Source: Thermoanaerobacterales bacterium 50_218 (GTDB lineage Bacteria > Bacillota > DSM-12270 > Thermacetogeniales > Thermacetogeniaceae). Taken from it: a stretch of 36,422 nt of DNA. Position numbers and translations under genes: made by a program. Below, piece after piece: positions 23,228 through 31,497 of the stretch. The notes under the pieces are model-generated. The model worked only from the letters and a program-made list of their open reading frames with translations, made no database searches and was not told the DNA's origin. Position 1 is the stretch's first letter. Every line of letters begins with the position of its first letter. The DNA lies in NCBI GenBank assembly GCA_001508855.1, contig LGFL01000011.1:1-36422 (forward strand). The letters are read 5' to 3'.

Positions 23228-23889
23228 GTGAGCATGAAGAATATATAAAACAGCTTGAAGCAGTAATAAGTAAATTTTTAGAGCCTCTCAAAGGCATTCC
23301 ATATCCAGTCGCAATAAAAGCTCTAACCGGTTGCAAAGTATTATCTTTTGATTTATCAATCAAAGAAAATCAGGAATTATTAGAACTTCTAAAAACTGCT
23401 GCACACCTCGCGGGAAGTGAAGCTTATAAGAAAGGAATCTTTACAGGAAGACCTAATGAAGCTGGAAATCATATGGAACCTTTTGTAGTATCAGCTTTAA
23501 GAAAATTAGGGCTCAGAGCAGATAAACCTCGGTCAAGAAGTGGTAAAATCAAAGTGGTTGGTTATCCTGATATTGAAATTATAGATAACAGAGGAAAAAT
23601 TATTTACCTTGACTGCAAGACTTATAACACAGATACAAAAAATCAATCATTTAGAACATTCTATTTTTCGCCATCTAGGGATCCAAAAATCACAAGAGAC
23701 GCTTTTCACTTGCTTTTGAGTTTTGAATTAACAAGGGAAGCAAGAGAGGCTGAAATGGCTTTTGTTCCAATTTCATGGCAACTTTATACGTTAGAAAATC
23801 TACAAGTGCAAGTAAAACACGAATTTAATGCCAGTAACAAAGACCTCTACAAAGAGGAATTTTTATTGGCAAAAGGGAAGTTAAAATGA
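23224..23889 (+). CDS. PD-(D/E)xK restriction endonuclease
   Basis: The 221-residue protein contains GYPDIEII (Asp116 within it) and, 14 residues later, YLDCKTY (Asp130, Lys132), the metal-binding core of PD-(D/E)xK nucleases. Position directly after and overlapping a methyltransferase makes a type II restriction enzyme the best reading. The recognition site cannot be told from sequence. Like its partner it is AT-rich, and the GC-rich chromosome resumes directly after it. Confidence 0.8.
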   Translation: MSEHEEYIKQLEAVISKFLEPLKGIPYPVAIKALTGCKVLSFDLSIKENQELLELLKTAAHLAGSEAYKKGIFTGRPNEAGNHMEPFVVSALRKLGLRADKPRSRSGKIKVVGYPDIEIIDNRGKIIYLDCKTYNTDTKNQSFRTFYFSPSRDPKITRDAFHLLLSFELTREAREAEMAFVPISWQLYTLENLQVQVKHEFNASNKDLYKEEFLLAKGKLK

Positions 23890-23985
23890 TTCCGCCGAGC
23901 TGAACTCTCCGCCCTCGCTTTCTTGATCACCCGAGCACTTTCGCTCAAGCCTGTTGTGGTGCACCAGATGAAGGGGGAGAATTTG

Positions 23986-24537
23986 ATGAACCGGGACGAA
24001 GCCCTCGCCTTCGTGAGGGAAAAGGTCAAAGACGAAGACCTGATTAAGCACCTGCTGGCGACAGAGGCGATCATGAGGGGGTTGGCCAGGCGCCTCGGTC
24101 AGGATGAGGAGAAGTGGGGGCTCACTGGGTTGCTTCACGACATCGACTACGAAGTGACCAAGGACGCTCCTGAGAAGCACGCCATCATCGGGGCGGAGTG
24201 GCTGAAGGAGAGAGGTCTGGACGAGGAAATCGTTCACGCGGTCAGGGCGCACGCCCACAGCGAAATTCCCCGCGAATCTCTCCTCGACAAGGCCCTCTAC
24301 GCCACCGACCCTCTGTCTGGCCTGATCACTGCGGTGGCCTATGTGATGCCTTCACGTACCCTCGCCGAGGTCAAGGTGCGCTCGATCAAGAAGAAGTTCA
24401 AGGACAAGTCTTTCGCTCGTGGTGCCAGCAGAGAGCAGATCAGAACCTGCGAGGAACTCGGCATCACCCTCGAGGAGTTCTTTGAGATTGCCCTCAAGGC
24501 GATGCAGGAGATCGCCCCGTCTCTCGGCCTCGCCTAG
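23986..24537 (+). CDS. HD-domain (HDIG) phosphohydrolase
   Basis: The 183-residue protein has the HD pattern: LLHDIDYE (His51, Asp52), then KHAIIGAEWL, AVRAHAHSE (His89, His91) and ATDPLSG (Asp108). This family cleaves phosphate bonds of nucleotides or other phosphoesters; the substrate is unknown. ATG 23986 follows AGGGGGAG; the 21-codon upstream extension lacks a site. It begins about 100 bp after the AT-rich restriction genes and has normal local composition. Confidence 0.82.
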   Translation: MNRDEALAFVREKVKDEDLIKHLLATEAIMRGLARRLGQDEEKWGLTGLLHDIDYEVTKDAPEKHAIIGAEWLKERGLDEEIVHAVRAHAHSEIPRESLLDKALYATDPLSGLITAVAYVMPSRTLAEVKVRSIKKKFKDKSFARGASREQIRTCEELGITLEEFFEIALKAMQEIAPSLGLA

Positions 24538-24694
24538 AAAAGTTCACGTGTTGGCAGGAATTGCGGGGTTTTCGTAGAAACTATTCTAATTTGAGCAAAA
24601 GTCTCCTAGAGAAAAGGCCTTTTTTTGTTGTGCTGGGAACACTACCATTGTGTCCTTTGCACTTAACTTGTTGCTGTAGGGGCGGAGAGTTTGT

Positions 24695-27598
24695 ATGGCT
24701 GGAGGAAGAAAAAAGCGCAGCAAGAAGCAGAAAAAACCTGCAAGAGCTGCTTCCGTGAAGAGGACCGCCAAACGGGAAAGTGGAGAAGGAAAGGTCTGGT
24801 TAAGCAGAACTGCAAGCAAGGGTACCAGGAAAACGGCCGAAGAAGCTTCGAAAAACCGTTATGTGGTGGCGAGTGGGACGAGCCTGCGCCTGCCTTTTGC
24901 TAGGGAAGAGAGGCGCCTCGCTCTGCGGCCTGCGTTTTCCAGGCTGCTGCCGCTGCTGCGCCAGGCGCTCACAGTAGAGGGTCTGGTGGCACTGCTGCTG
25001 GCAGTGCTGCTCTTCTATCCCCCCTACTTCCGCGGTCTCTTCTTCGCCAGGGAACTACTGCCGACGCATGTCTTCACCGCGGTGATCTTTTCCATCTTCG
25101 CTTTCTACAAGCTCACCAAGGGGGAACTTGTGTTTTTCCAGCGGCCCCTCGATTACGCTGTTTTTGCCCTGCTTGACCTCTACTTCATCTCCTGCTTTGT
25201 CGCCTGGAACGACCGTGATGCCGTCGCCGCTGTCCTCAAGATGGCCAACTATGTTGCCGTCTACTGGCTGCTGGCCTACAGTGTGCGTTCCCTCCGGGCT
25301 GTTGAGAACTACCTCAAGGTGTTTTTCGCCAGCGGCACCGGAGTCGCCCTGCTCGGTCTCGGTGCTGCCTTCGGAACCTTCCATTATAAAGACGCCTTCG
25401 TCGGGGGGCGGATCTACTCCAGCCTCCAGTACCCGAACACACTCGCCTCGTATCTGACGGCGATCAACCTCTTCGGACTCTACCTCTGGGCGAGGGCTGG
25501 CAGCATTCTGACGAAAGTGGCCTTCGCCGTCGGCAACTACCTGCTTTTTCTCGTTTTCCTGGGGACGCAGTCCCGTGGCGGCTACCTCGTCTACCCCCTG
25601 GGACTGTTGCTGTTCCTGGTCAGCCTGCCTGGAGGCCTGCGGTGGCGCGCCTTCGGCCAGTTCTTCCTTCAGGTCGTGGCCGTCTTTGCCGTTGCCGGGA
25701 GGGTCGCTTCCTGCTTTGGTGGTCAGTCAGAACTGGCGGGCTGGCTCTGGGTGCTTGCCGGAGCGGCTCTAATCTCCCTGATCCAGGTTGGGTGGTGGCG
25801 CCTGGAAGAGAGCCTGCGCCCGCGCCTGCAGACAGTCTCTTGGCGGAGTGAAGCTGGTGCTGGAGAACCCGATGTCGGCCACGAAGGTGGCGGAGAACCC
25901 GGCACGGTCGGTGGAGAGAAGTTGGTGCGCAGGCGCCTCCGGCCCTGGGTACTTCCCACCGCTGCCGCCCTCGCGGTGCTGCTCCTGGCCTGGGGAGGCT
26001 ACTCCATCTGGAAGAATTCCGAAGGGTCGGTCATCGCCAGGCTGCTCCCCGAGGCCTGGCTGGAAAGGGTGGAGTCGATCTCCCTCCAGGAGAGAAATGT
26101 CCAGGAACGGCTGATCTGGAGCCGCGATGCCTTCAGGATCATCATCTCCAGCCCGGTCAACGCCCTGCTCGGAACTGGGGGTGGCGGCTGGAACGCCCTC
26201 TACCACAAGTTCCAGGACTACCTCTACTTCTCCACCGAGGTCCACAACCACTTCCTCCAGGTCGGTGTGGAGACCGGCTTTCCGGGTCTGCTTACCTTCT
26301 GCGCCATCTGGGTGTTCTTCTTCTTGAGTACCTGGCGGGTCTGGAGGCAGCGTCCGGCGGCGATTCCGGCTGGACGAGGAGACGCCCGTGGAAGCGATCC
26401 CGGAACCACCCAGGGACCTGGAGAGGTGGAGGTCGTGCCGGAGGCGGCGCGGGGTGCCAGTTGGGCGATCTTCAGTAGTGCCGTTGCCCTCGGTATCCAC
26501 TCGGCGATCGACTTCAACCTCTCGCTGGGTGCGGTGGCTATGCTCCTTTGGGGTCTGTTCGGGCTCGGGCGCGGCCTGGAACGCCTCTACGCGCCCCAGA
26601 ATGCACCCCAAGGAGCGGTACCTCAGAAGAGCAAGCACAAGCGCTCCCAGAGATCGGTGGCGAAGTGGCTTGAGCTTCCCCCGGCGGTTCAGGGAATCAT
26701 CGTGGGGATCGCCGTGGGCTTGTTCTTCTTCGTTTCTCTGAGCCTGATGGTCGGGCAGAAGCACGCCGCCGAGGCGGCGAAGGCAGCCAAGAAGCAGGAC
26801 TCACAAGCAGTCGTCTCCAGCCTCGAGCGGGCTGTCAGCCACGACCCCTGGAATTCCTCCTACCGCGCCGACCTCGCCAGGATCTACCTCTACCACGGCG
26901 AGAAGTCCCAGGATGCCCAGGCACTAAAGAGGGCTCAGCAACTGCTCCAGGAGGCAGTCAGCCACAGCCGGGGCGACTTCCAACTGCGGCTTCTCTATGC
27001 CCGCGTCCTCTTTAGCACCGGCAGGTTCGAGGAAGGGCTGCGGGAACTGGAGACAGCAGTTGAACTGATGCCGCTCAAACAGGAGGTCTACGAAAGCCTC
27101 ACCTCCGGGTACTTCAGCGCCGGTCGCTTCCTGCTGGAAAAGGCGAGAGAATTGTCGGGGAACGGCGAGAAGGAAGAAAGGGTAGCTACGCTCAGGGAGA
27201 AAGCCCGCGGCTACCTGGAGAAGGCAGTGGCCGTTCCCCAGCAGGTGGAAGAAAGGATGGCCGCAGTTCCTGAAGAGCACAAGAAGCTGTGGACGAGGGC
27301 TCCTCTTCTCGAGGTCTCCCACCAGACCTACCTGCAGTCAGGGAAGGCGGCAGCACTGCTCGGAAGGTGGGAAGTGGCAAGCAGTTACCTGGAAAAAGCG
27401 GCAAGAGCCCCTGGTTCTAAGGCCGAGGCCTTGCTCTGGCAGGGGCTCGTCCTGGAGAAGCAGGGGAGGTCTCGAGAAGCAGAGCAGCTCCTTGCCGAGG
27501 CTGTGAAGCTCCAGCCCGACCTGGAGAAGGAGCGCTCCCGCATCGAACCCCTCTTGCCAGACGCAGAGGGAAGTGCAGGTGGGAAGGATAATAGATAA
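24695..27598 (+). CDS. O-antigen-ligase-like membrane protein with TPR repeats
   Basis: The 967-residue protein has a basic N-terminus of about 70 residues, then 10 or more membrane segments. A large outside loop carries the conserved Wzy_C region (LLGTGGGGWNALYHKF and HNHFLQVGVETGFPG, about residues 490-530). The C-terminal third (about 690-950) is helical with several TPR-like units (LLYARVLFSTGRFEEGLREL and others). It probably polymerises or ligates polysaccharide at the outer face of the membrane. ATG 24695 follows GGGGCGGAG. It precedes a Wzz-like gene, and a phosphatase of the same pathway lies 5 kb downstream beyond the MNT/HEPN island. Confidence 0.82.
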   Translation: MAGGRKKRSKKQKKPARAASVKRTAKRESGEGKVWLSRTASKGTRKTAEEASKNRYVVASGTSLRLPFAREERRLALRPAFSRLLPLLRQALTVEGLVALLLAVLLFYPPYFRGLFFARELLPTHVFTAVIFSIFAFYKLTKGELVFFQRPLDYAVFALLDLYFISCFVAWNDRDAVAAVLKMANYVAVYWLLAYSVRSLRAVENYLKVFFASGTGVALLGLGAAFGTFHYKDAFVGGRIYSSLQYPNTLASYLTAINLFGLYLWARAGSILTKVAFAVGNYLLFLVFLGTQSRGGYLVYPLGLLLFLVSLPGGLRWRAFGQFFLQVVAVFAVAGRVASCFGGQSELAGWLWVLAGAALISLIQVGWWRLEESLRPRLQTVSWRSEAGAGEPDVGHEGGGEPGTVGGEKLVRRRLRPWVLPTAAALAVLLLAWGGYSIWKNSEGSVIARLLPEAWLERVESISLQERNVQERLIWSRDAFRIIISSPVNALLGTGGGGWNALYHKFQDYLYFSTEVHNHFLQVGVETGFPGLLTFCAIWVFFFLSTWRVWRQRPAAIPAGRGDARGSDPGTTQGPGEVEVVPEAARGASWAIFSSAVALGIHSAIDFNLSLGAVAMLLWGLFGLGRGLERLYAPQNAPQGAVPQKSKHKRSQRSVAKWLELPPAVQGIIVGIAVGLFFFVSLSLMVGQKHAAEAAKAAKKQDSQAVVSSLERAVSHDPWNSSYRADLARIYLYHGEKSQDAQALKRAQQLLQEAVSHSRGDFQLRLLYARVLFSTGRFEEGLRELETAVELMPLKQEVYESLTSGYFSAGRFLLEKARELSGNGEKEERVATLREKARGYLEKAVAVPQQVEERMAAVPEEHKKLWTRAPLLEVSHQTYLQSGKAAALLGRWEVASSYLEKAARAPGSKAEALLWQGLVLEKQGRSREAEQLLAEAVKLQPDLEKERSRIEPLLPDAEGSAGGKDNR

Positions 27599-27650
27599 AA
27601 ATGTAGAAATTATAGTCTGGTGGTCCTAGAATTCGGGGAAGGAGATGGCC

Positions 27651-28568
27651 ATGGAATTCGAAAAGAAGACCGGGAACGAGCAGGCGATAGATTCAAAGCC
27701 GATTCCTGCATATCCGCCTTATGAGGATGAGATCGATCTCAGGGACATCGTTCTCACCCTGTGGAAGCACCGGACGCTGATCGCCGCGGTTTTCCTCGCA
27801 GCAGTGCTCACCAGCGGTGTCCTTTCTTTTTTTGTGCTCTCACCCGTCTACGAGGTGAAGGCAGCGATTTCTCTGGGCTACCTCCCCTCGATAGGGGAAA
27901 ACCCCATCCACCCCCTTTACACCTCGCCGAGTTACGCCCGTGAGGTTCTTCTCAGCGATGACCTCCTCCGCGAGGTGATATCTGGCCTCAATCTCGAGGT
28001 TCAACCGGCGGAGTTCGAGGCCTTCAAGGAATCGATCGAAGTGGAACCGGTCAAGGACACCAACATGCTCAGGCTGACCATCGAAACCGAGGATCCCGCC
28101 GAGGGGCAGAGGATTCTCAACAAGATGATCGAAATCTTCCGGAGCCGCAGCAGGGAGCAGTTCCAGCGCCAGCGGGAGCTTGTGGAAGGTGAACTGCAGA
28201 GGATCGCCAGCGACCTGGCAGAACTGGAGCAGCACATCGAGGCTACGAAAGAGACGCTGGCAAAACTGGAGGGAGTAGGTAACAGTACCGTGGTCGAGCT
28301 TCAAAGGGCGAGACTCCTCGATGCCCTGTCGCGGTTTGAAGAACAGAGGCAAGGGCTTCTGGAGAAGCAGGCACTCCGGCTGCAGGAACTGCACGGCATT
28401 GAGGGAATCCAGGTGGTGGAAAGCCCTCACCTTCCGGAGAACCCGGTGCGTCCCAGGAAGGTGCTCAACATTACCGTTGCCGGTGTCCTCGGATTGATGG
28501 TCGGAGTCTTTGCTGCCTTTGGGGTGGAATACTTCCGCAACAACCCCCTGTTGAGCAACACGGAATGA
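27651..28568 (+). CDS. Wzz-type polysaccharide chain-length regulator
   Basis: The 305-residue protein has a cytoplasmic start with EIDLRDIVLTLWKHR, a first membrane segment (about 40-60), a long coiled-coil-forming outside domain, and a second membrane segment near the C-terminus (ITVAGVLGLMVGVFAAFG, about 274-292). SPHLPENPVRPRK before it is the usual Pro-rich motif. Such proteins set the length of exported polysaccharide chains; no kinase domain is present. ATG 27651 is preferred to ATG 27645, which touches the GGGAAGGAG site. The stop codon abuts the first copy of the HEPN-tail repeat. Confidence 0.85.
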   Translation: MEFEKKTGNEQAIDSKPIPAYPPYEDEIDLRDIVLTLWKHRTLIAAVFLAAVLTSGVLSFFVLSPVYEVKAAISLGYLPSIGENPIHPLYTSPSYAREVLLSDDLLREVISGLNLEVQPAEFEAFKESIEVEPVKDTNMLRLTIETEDPAEGQRILNKMIEIFRSRSREQFQRQRELVEGELQRIASDLAELEQHIEATKETLAKLEGVGNSTVVELQRARLLDALSRFEEQRQGLLEKQALRLQELHGIEGIQVVESPHLPENPVRPRKVLNITVAGVLGLMVGVFAAFGVEYFRNNPLLSNTE

Positions 28569-28569
28569 T

Positions 28570-28626
28570 GGCTATCAAGTATGCCCGTGAGATCCTGGAA
28601 TTCGTCAGTTCTCAAGTGGCCCGACA
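28570..28626 (+). repeat. HEPN-tail repeat, copy A
   Basis: About 57 bp nearly identical to copy C at 31,797-31,847 and related to copy B at 30,343-30,376. In one frame it reads AIKYAREILEFVSSQVARQ, which resembles the C-terminal helix of a HEPN protein. It begins at the stop of the Wzz gene and overlaps the 5' end of the first MNT gene. Confidence 0.75.
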
Positions 28627-28946
28627 GGAAAGCGGTTGACCGCGCCCTGCGCCAGTGGGCTGAGCGCGTTGCCGCCTCCCGTCGGGATGTCAGAGGAATC
28701 GCTTATTTCGGCTCGTACGCGCGGGGTGACTGGGGCTTCGGCAGTGACCTTGATGTTGTGATCGTTGTCGAAACTTCAGACAAACCTTTTGGGGAACGCG
28801 GCTGTGAGTGGGACCTCACCGAAATCCCCGTTCCTGTTGATCTGCTCATTTACACAGTGGAGGAATGGGAAGCACTCGGAAAGAGCAGCTTCCGGAAGGC
28901 TGTGGAGCACGAAGGGGTTTGGGTGTATCGGTCTCATCTTAGGTAA
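28581..28946 (+). CDS. MNT-family nucleotidyltransferase, orphan
   Basis: The 121-residue protein has the nucleotidyltransferase motif FGSYARGDWGFGSDLD (Gly44, Ser45, Asp56, Asp58) and LKWPDRKAVDRAL before it. These small enzymes act as antitoxins by adding AMP to a HEPN toxin. No HEPN gene is intact beside it; only a HEPN-like tail overlaps its start in another frame. ATG 28581 and GTG 28587 lie inside the repeat and neither has a good ribosome-binding site, so the start is uncertain. It may be a surviving antitoxin. Confidence 0.7.
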   Translation: MPVRSWNSSVLKWPDRKAVDRALRQWAERVAASRRDVRGIAYFGSYARGDWGFGSDLDVVIVVETSDKPFGERGCEWDLTEIPVPVDLLIYTVEEWEALGKSSFRKAVEHEGVWVYRSHLR

Positions 28947-28988
28947 AGAAGTAACCAGGTCTGCTCTTGTCAGCTAGCTCTTTTGGAG

Positions 28989-29156
28989 GATTTGGAGGAC
29001 GAGCCTAAAGAGAACCAACTACTCCCTCAAGGTTTCCCTAAGGCAACTTTGTGCCTTGGCAAGGTATCGGCTAAGCATTAGCTTTAAGGACGAGAGCCTT
29101 GCGTGGCGAGGTCTTCTTACTCATCACCTTTTCGAAGAAGGCACCTACTAAATCTT
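28989..29156 (+). ncRNA. Candidate structured RNA of about 170 nt
   Basis: The 304-bp gap 28947-29250 has no gene but several nested stems. GATTTGG (28989-28995) and later GCC pair with GGCACC and AAATC near 29142-29156, a possible closing stem. Inside are AAGGCA/TGCCTT, CCTTGC/GCGAGG and CTTCTT/AAGAAG hairpins. The long-hairpin layout and size recall 6S RNA, but I cannot match conserved bases and see no good promoter. Identity is unproved. Confidence 0.25.
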
Positions 29157-29181
29157 GACGCGGACGGTGGTTCACACGGCT

Positions 29182-29210
29182 TTGCCTAGATGCACCAGAT
29201 CCGGTATACT
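29182..29210 (+). promoter_or_regulatory. Promoter of the second MNT gene
   Basis: TTGCCT (29182-29187) and TATACT (29205-29210) are separated by 17 bp, 40 bp before the MNT start. Confidence 0.6.
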
Positions 29211-29250
29211 AGAACTAGGAAAACCAGGAACGATTGGGAGGAAGAGTGCA

Positions 29251-29559
29251 ATGATGTCAAAAGCACTAACGAAAGAAACTGTTTTGAGGGAAATAGAAAA
29301 GTTTGCGGATGTCATCAAGGGCTACGGCGTCCGCCGGATAGGGGTTTTCGGTTCGGTGGTCCGGGGCTCCGCGGGAAGGGAGAGTGATCTGGACCTGCTG
29401 GTCGAGTTCTCGGAGAAGTCCTTCGACAACTACTTCGGGCTCAAGTTCTTCCTCGAAGACCTGTTCGGGAAGAAAGTGGACCTCGTAATCGCCGAAGATG
29501 TGAAGCCCCGGCTCAAACCCCGTATCTTCGCGGAGGTGGAGTATGTCCCGGGATTTTAA
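29251..29559 (+). CDS. mntA: MntA-type nucleotidyltransferase antitoxin
   Basis: The 102-residue protein shows FGSVVRGSAGRESDLD (Gly34, Ser35, Asp46, Asp48) and KKVDLVIAEDVKPRLKP, as in MntA antitoxins, which transfer AMP to a conserved Tyr of HepT. ATG 29251 follows GGGAGGAAGAG; a second ATG is adjacent. The HepT start overlaps the last 17 bases. This antitoxin is intact while its HepT has an early stop. Confidence 0.85.
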   Translation: MMSKALTKETVLREIEKFADVIKGYGVRRIGVFGSVVRGSAGRESDLDLLVEFSEKSFDNYFGLKFFLEDLFGKKVDLVIAEDVKPRLKPRIFAEVEYVPGF

Positions 29560-29899
29560 GGTCTAATTGGAAGACATCTTGGAGGCGATCGAGAGGATAC
29601 AGGCATACACCAAAAAGCACTCTCTCGATTCCTTTTTGCAGAACACAATGGTGCAAGATGCTGTTGTCAGAAACCTGAGCATAATCGGAGAAGCGTCTAA
29701 GAAGATTCCTCAAGAGCTTCGAGAAAAACATGCAGAGGTTGAATGCCGAAAAATCGCGGGAATGCGGGACATTTTGGTTCACGACTATTTTCGTGTGGAT
29801 ATGGAAATTGTGTGGGACGCGGTGCAGAACAAGTTGCCTGCATTGAAGCGGGTTGTCGAAGAAATCCGGCGCGAACTTATCGAAGAAATTTCCTCCTAA
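29543..29899 (+). pseudogene. hepT: HepT toxin gene with ochre stop at codon 8
   Basis: From ATG 29543 the frame reads MSRDFKV, then TAA (29564-29566), then [15 protein letters not shown] without a shift. In this family a Tyr is normal at that position (KVYLEDI). The rest is complete and includes the RX4HXY active motif RDILVHDY (Arg67, His72, Tyr74 counted from the TTG at 29567). The gene may be dead by nonsense mutation, or translation may restart at the TTG immediately after the stop and give a 110-residue protein at low level. The overlap with mntA fits the usual mntA-hepT layout. Confidence 0.75.
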
Positions 29900-29952
29900 G
29901 AGGGAAGGACACTTTGCTTTCTCCTGTCGGTGTTTCGGAAGCAAAAGCTCGG

Positions 29953-29980
29953 ACATCGGAAAAGAGCCGATGTTTTTTCT
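29953..29980 (+). terminator. Intrinsic terminator after the mntA-hepT pair
   Basis: ACATCGG (29953-29959) pairs with CCGATGT (29967-29973), followed by a T-rich tract. Confidence 0.75.
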
Positions 29981-30232
29981 TTTTTGAGGAGCAGAGAAAC
30001 AAGAAGTTCATCCTATCTTTTTGAGAAATATGGGCGCAATCTGTAATTTTTGCGACAATTAGGCAATGAAAGCGAAAAATAACAGGGAGAGGCAATTACC
30101 GGTTTCTGTTGGAAAGGTTTGCATTAAAACCGGAAAATGTTAGTCAAAGGAAAATCAAACTTGAAAGGGGGAATCTCCCAAGGGGACAGGTCGATTTGAC
30201 CCTACCACTGGGATGAAATTTCGGGCTATTAA
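29981..30232. other. AT-rich gap
   Basis: No gene, repeat or clear promoter is seen in this stretch; it is more AT-rich than the flanking chromosome. Confidence 0.4.
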
Positions 30233-30376
30233 GTGCAATATCCTGCTACCTCTATACTACAGGGGGAGCGAGCAAGTCGTCCTAACAGCCACCCTGATGG
30301 TGCTCTCTTTGAGCACTACGGACCCCTGCTGAGTGAGGTGGCCGTCAAGTATGCCCGTGAGATCTTGAAGTTCGTC
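30233..30376 (+). pseudogene. C-terminal fragment of a HEPN gene, with repeat copy B
   Basis: The frame reads LQGERASRPNSHPDGALFEH, then YGPLLSEVAVKYAREILKFV, the pattern of the last third of HEPN-domain proteins found next to MNT genes. The N-terminal two thirds are missing. Bases 30321-30376 are repeat copy B, similar to copies A and C. No MNT gene follows; the next gene is a coiled-coil fragment. Confidence 0.55.
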
Positions 30377-30426
30377 GGTGGGTTGTGTGCGCGTTGTGGT
30401 ATACTTACTGTAGGGGGTGAAATCCC

Positions 30427-30684
30427 TTGGTTGCAGTGCCGGAGATAAAGAAAAAACTGGAGGAAGTATTCCCCCCGCACCAGGCCCAAGTGCTGGTGGA
30501 AATGGTGGATTTGGCCAACACACTCGTTAAGGCAAGCGATCTTGCTGAGCTGAAGCAGGTTGTGCAGGAACTTGCCGAGGCGCAAAAGAGGGGCGAAACG
30601 AGGCTCGAGCGCTTGGAGGCAGTAGTGGGGGAGCTCGCCGCCCGCGCCAAGGGCATCGCCCTCTACTATTCCTACGAGTTCTAG
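30427..30684 (+). CDS. Coiled-coil protein fragment, DUF3782-like N-terminus
   Basis: The 85-residue product (IKKKLEEVFPPHQAQVLVEM, then LVKASDLAELKQVVQELAEA and a heptad-rich end) resembles the N-terminal coiled coil of DUF3782-type proteins common in thermophiles; these normally continue with a nuclease-like C-terminal domain, absent here. The TTG at 30427 follows AGGGGG. It is probably a truncated remnant, perhaps still translated. A TATACT -10-like element lies at 30400-30405. Confidence 0.45.
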   Translation: MVAVPEIKKKLEEVFPPHQAQVLVEMVDLANTLVKASDLAELKQVVQELAEAQKRGETRLERLEAVVGELAARAKGIALYYSYEF

Positions 30685-30763
30685 CAACTACTGCTGATTC
30701 CTTTACGGATCCGCAGGCCATAAGGATCCCTCCTCACTCTTACGAGTTCTAGCAATAGGTACG

Positions 30764-30788
30764 CCCGGGAACCGTCCCGGGTTTTCTT
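30764..30788 (+). terminator. Intrinsic terminator
   Basis: CCCGGGA (30764-30770) pairs with TCCCGGG (30775-30781), then TTTTCTTGTT. Confidence 0.75.
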
Positions 30789-30852
30789 GTTAACCATCAC
30801 AAAGAATCGAGAAAACATCGCTGAGTAGATCTGTGCCTTGAGTTTAATTTGG

Positions 30853-30958
30853 CCTTCTGGTAGCACCTGATGAAGAAGCAACCAGGAAGGAGCATCCCGG
30901 CAGTTCGCCGCGCTCCCGGTGGTAGGCCACGCACTCCCAGCAGAGACCCTTCCTCGAA
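30853..30958 (-). pseudogene. Degenerate DUF6485 gene copy
   Basis: On the minus strand this reads [20 protein letters not shown], the core of the intact DUF6485 protein at 33114-33317, then departs with a deletion before a recognisable 3' end (CTTCATCAGGTGCTACCAGAAG complement, 30855-30875). The Cys-rich N-terminal part is missing. It arose by duplication together with the 133-bp repeat that follows. Confidence 0.7.
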
Positions 30959-31088
30959 AGCTGCCCGCTTCCTCCTGCCGTTATATCTGTGCTGTTTTTC
31001 TGATCAAGCGACCTAAGCGACTCTGCTCGCAATACTACCTGTGCAAGGGAATAGCGGATGGCAAAAATTGTGTTTGTGTGGTATCATG
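30956..31088. repeat. 133-bp direct repeat, copy 1
   Basis: Collinear with 33401-33533, offset exactly 2,445 bp, with seven mismatches and no gaps by eye. It ends inside a promoter-like element (TGG-TATCAT, 31079-31087). Confidence 0.85.
31079..31087 (+). promoter_or_regulatory. Extended -10 promoter, duplicated
   Basis: TG at 31079-31080 plus TATCAT at 31082-31087 forms an extended -10 element 27 bp before the MNT start. The same element occurs at 33524-33532 before the phosphatase gene. Confidence 0.5.
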
Positions 31089-31113
31089 ATGATAACCTTA
31101 GGAGGTGATGTTC

Positions 31114-31497
31114 ATGCCCAGGACCGCAAAAGAATTGACACCTGAGGATATGAAGCCGTATCGAGAGTTTCTCAAAGAGAAAGAAGAGAGGGAAAGAGTT
31201 GCATTAAAAATTAGATTTAAACGTGCTTGGGATGTAGCAGAGAAGGCCGCGAAAATACTGTCTCGCAAATACGGGGCGGCACGGGTAGCAGTTTTCGGCT
31301 CTTTGACCGACTTTGAACGTTACACTAGATGGTCGGACATAGATCTTGCGGTTTGGGGTGTTCCCAATAGTTTATTTTACAAAGCCGTGGCCGAGGTAAT
31401 ATCCCTGGATCCGGATTTCAAAATTGATGTTGTCGATCCGGAGGATTGTAGTGAGTCTCTGAGAAAGGTAATCGAAGAAGAAGGTGTTTTTTTATGA
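31114..31497 (+). CDS. MNT-family nucleotidyltransferase
   Basis: The 127-residue protein has a charged helical start and then FGSLTDFERYTRWSDIDLAVWG (key residues Gly62, Ser63, Asp75, Asp77). The loop between GS and DxD is unusual, with FERYTRW in place of the Gly-rich sequence of its neighbours. ATG 31114 follows AGGAGG by eight bases. It overlaps a truncated HEPN gene by four bases, an MNT-HEPN pair layout. Its promoter comes from the 133-bp duplication. Confidence 0.8.
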   Translation: MPRTAKELTPEDMKPYREFLKEKEERERVALKIRFKRAWDVAEKAAKILSRKYGAARVAVFGSLTDFERYTRWSDIDLAVWGVPNSLFYKAVAEVISLDPDFKIDVVDPEDCSESLRKVIEEEGVFL

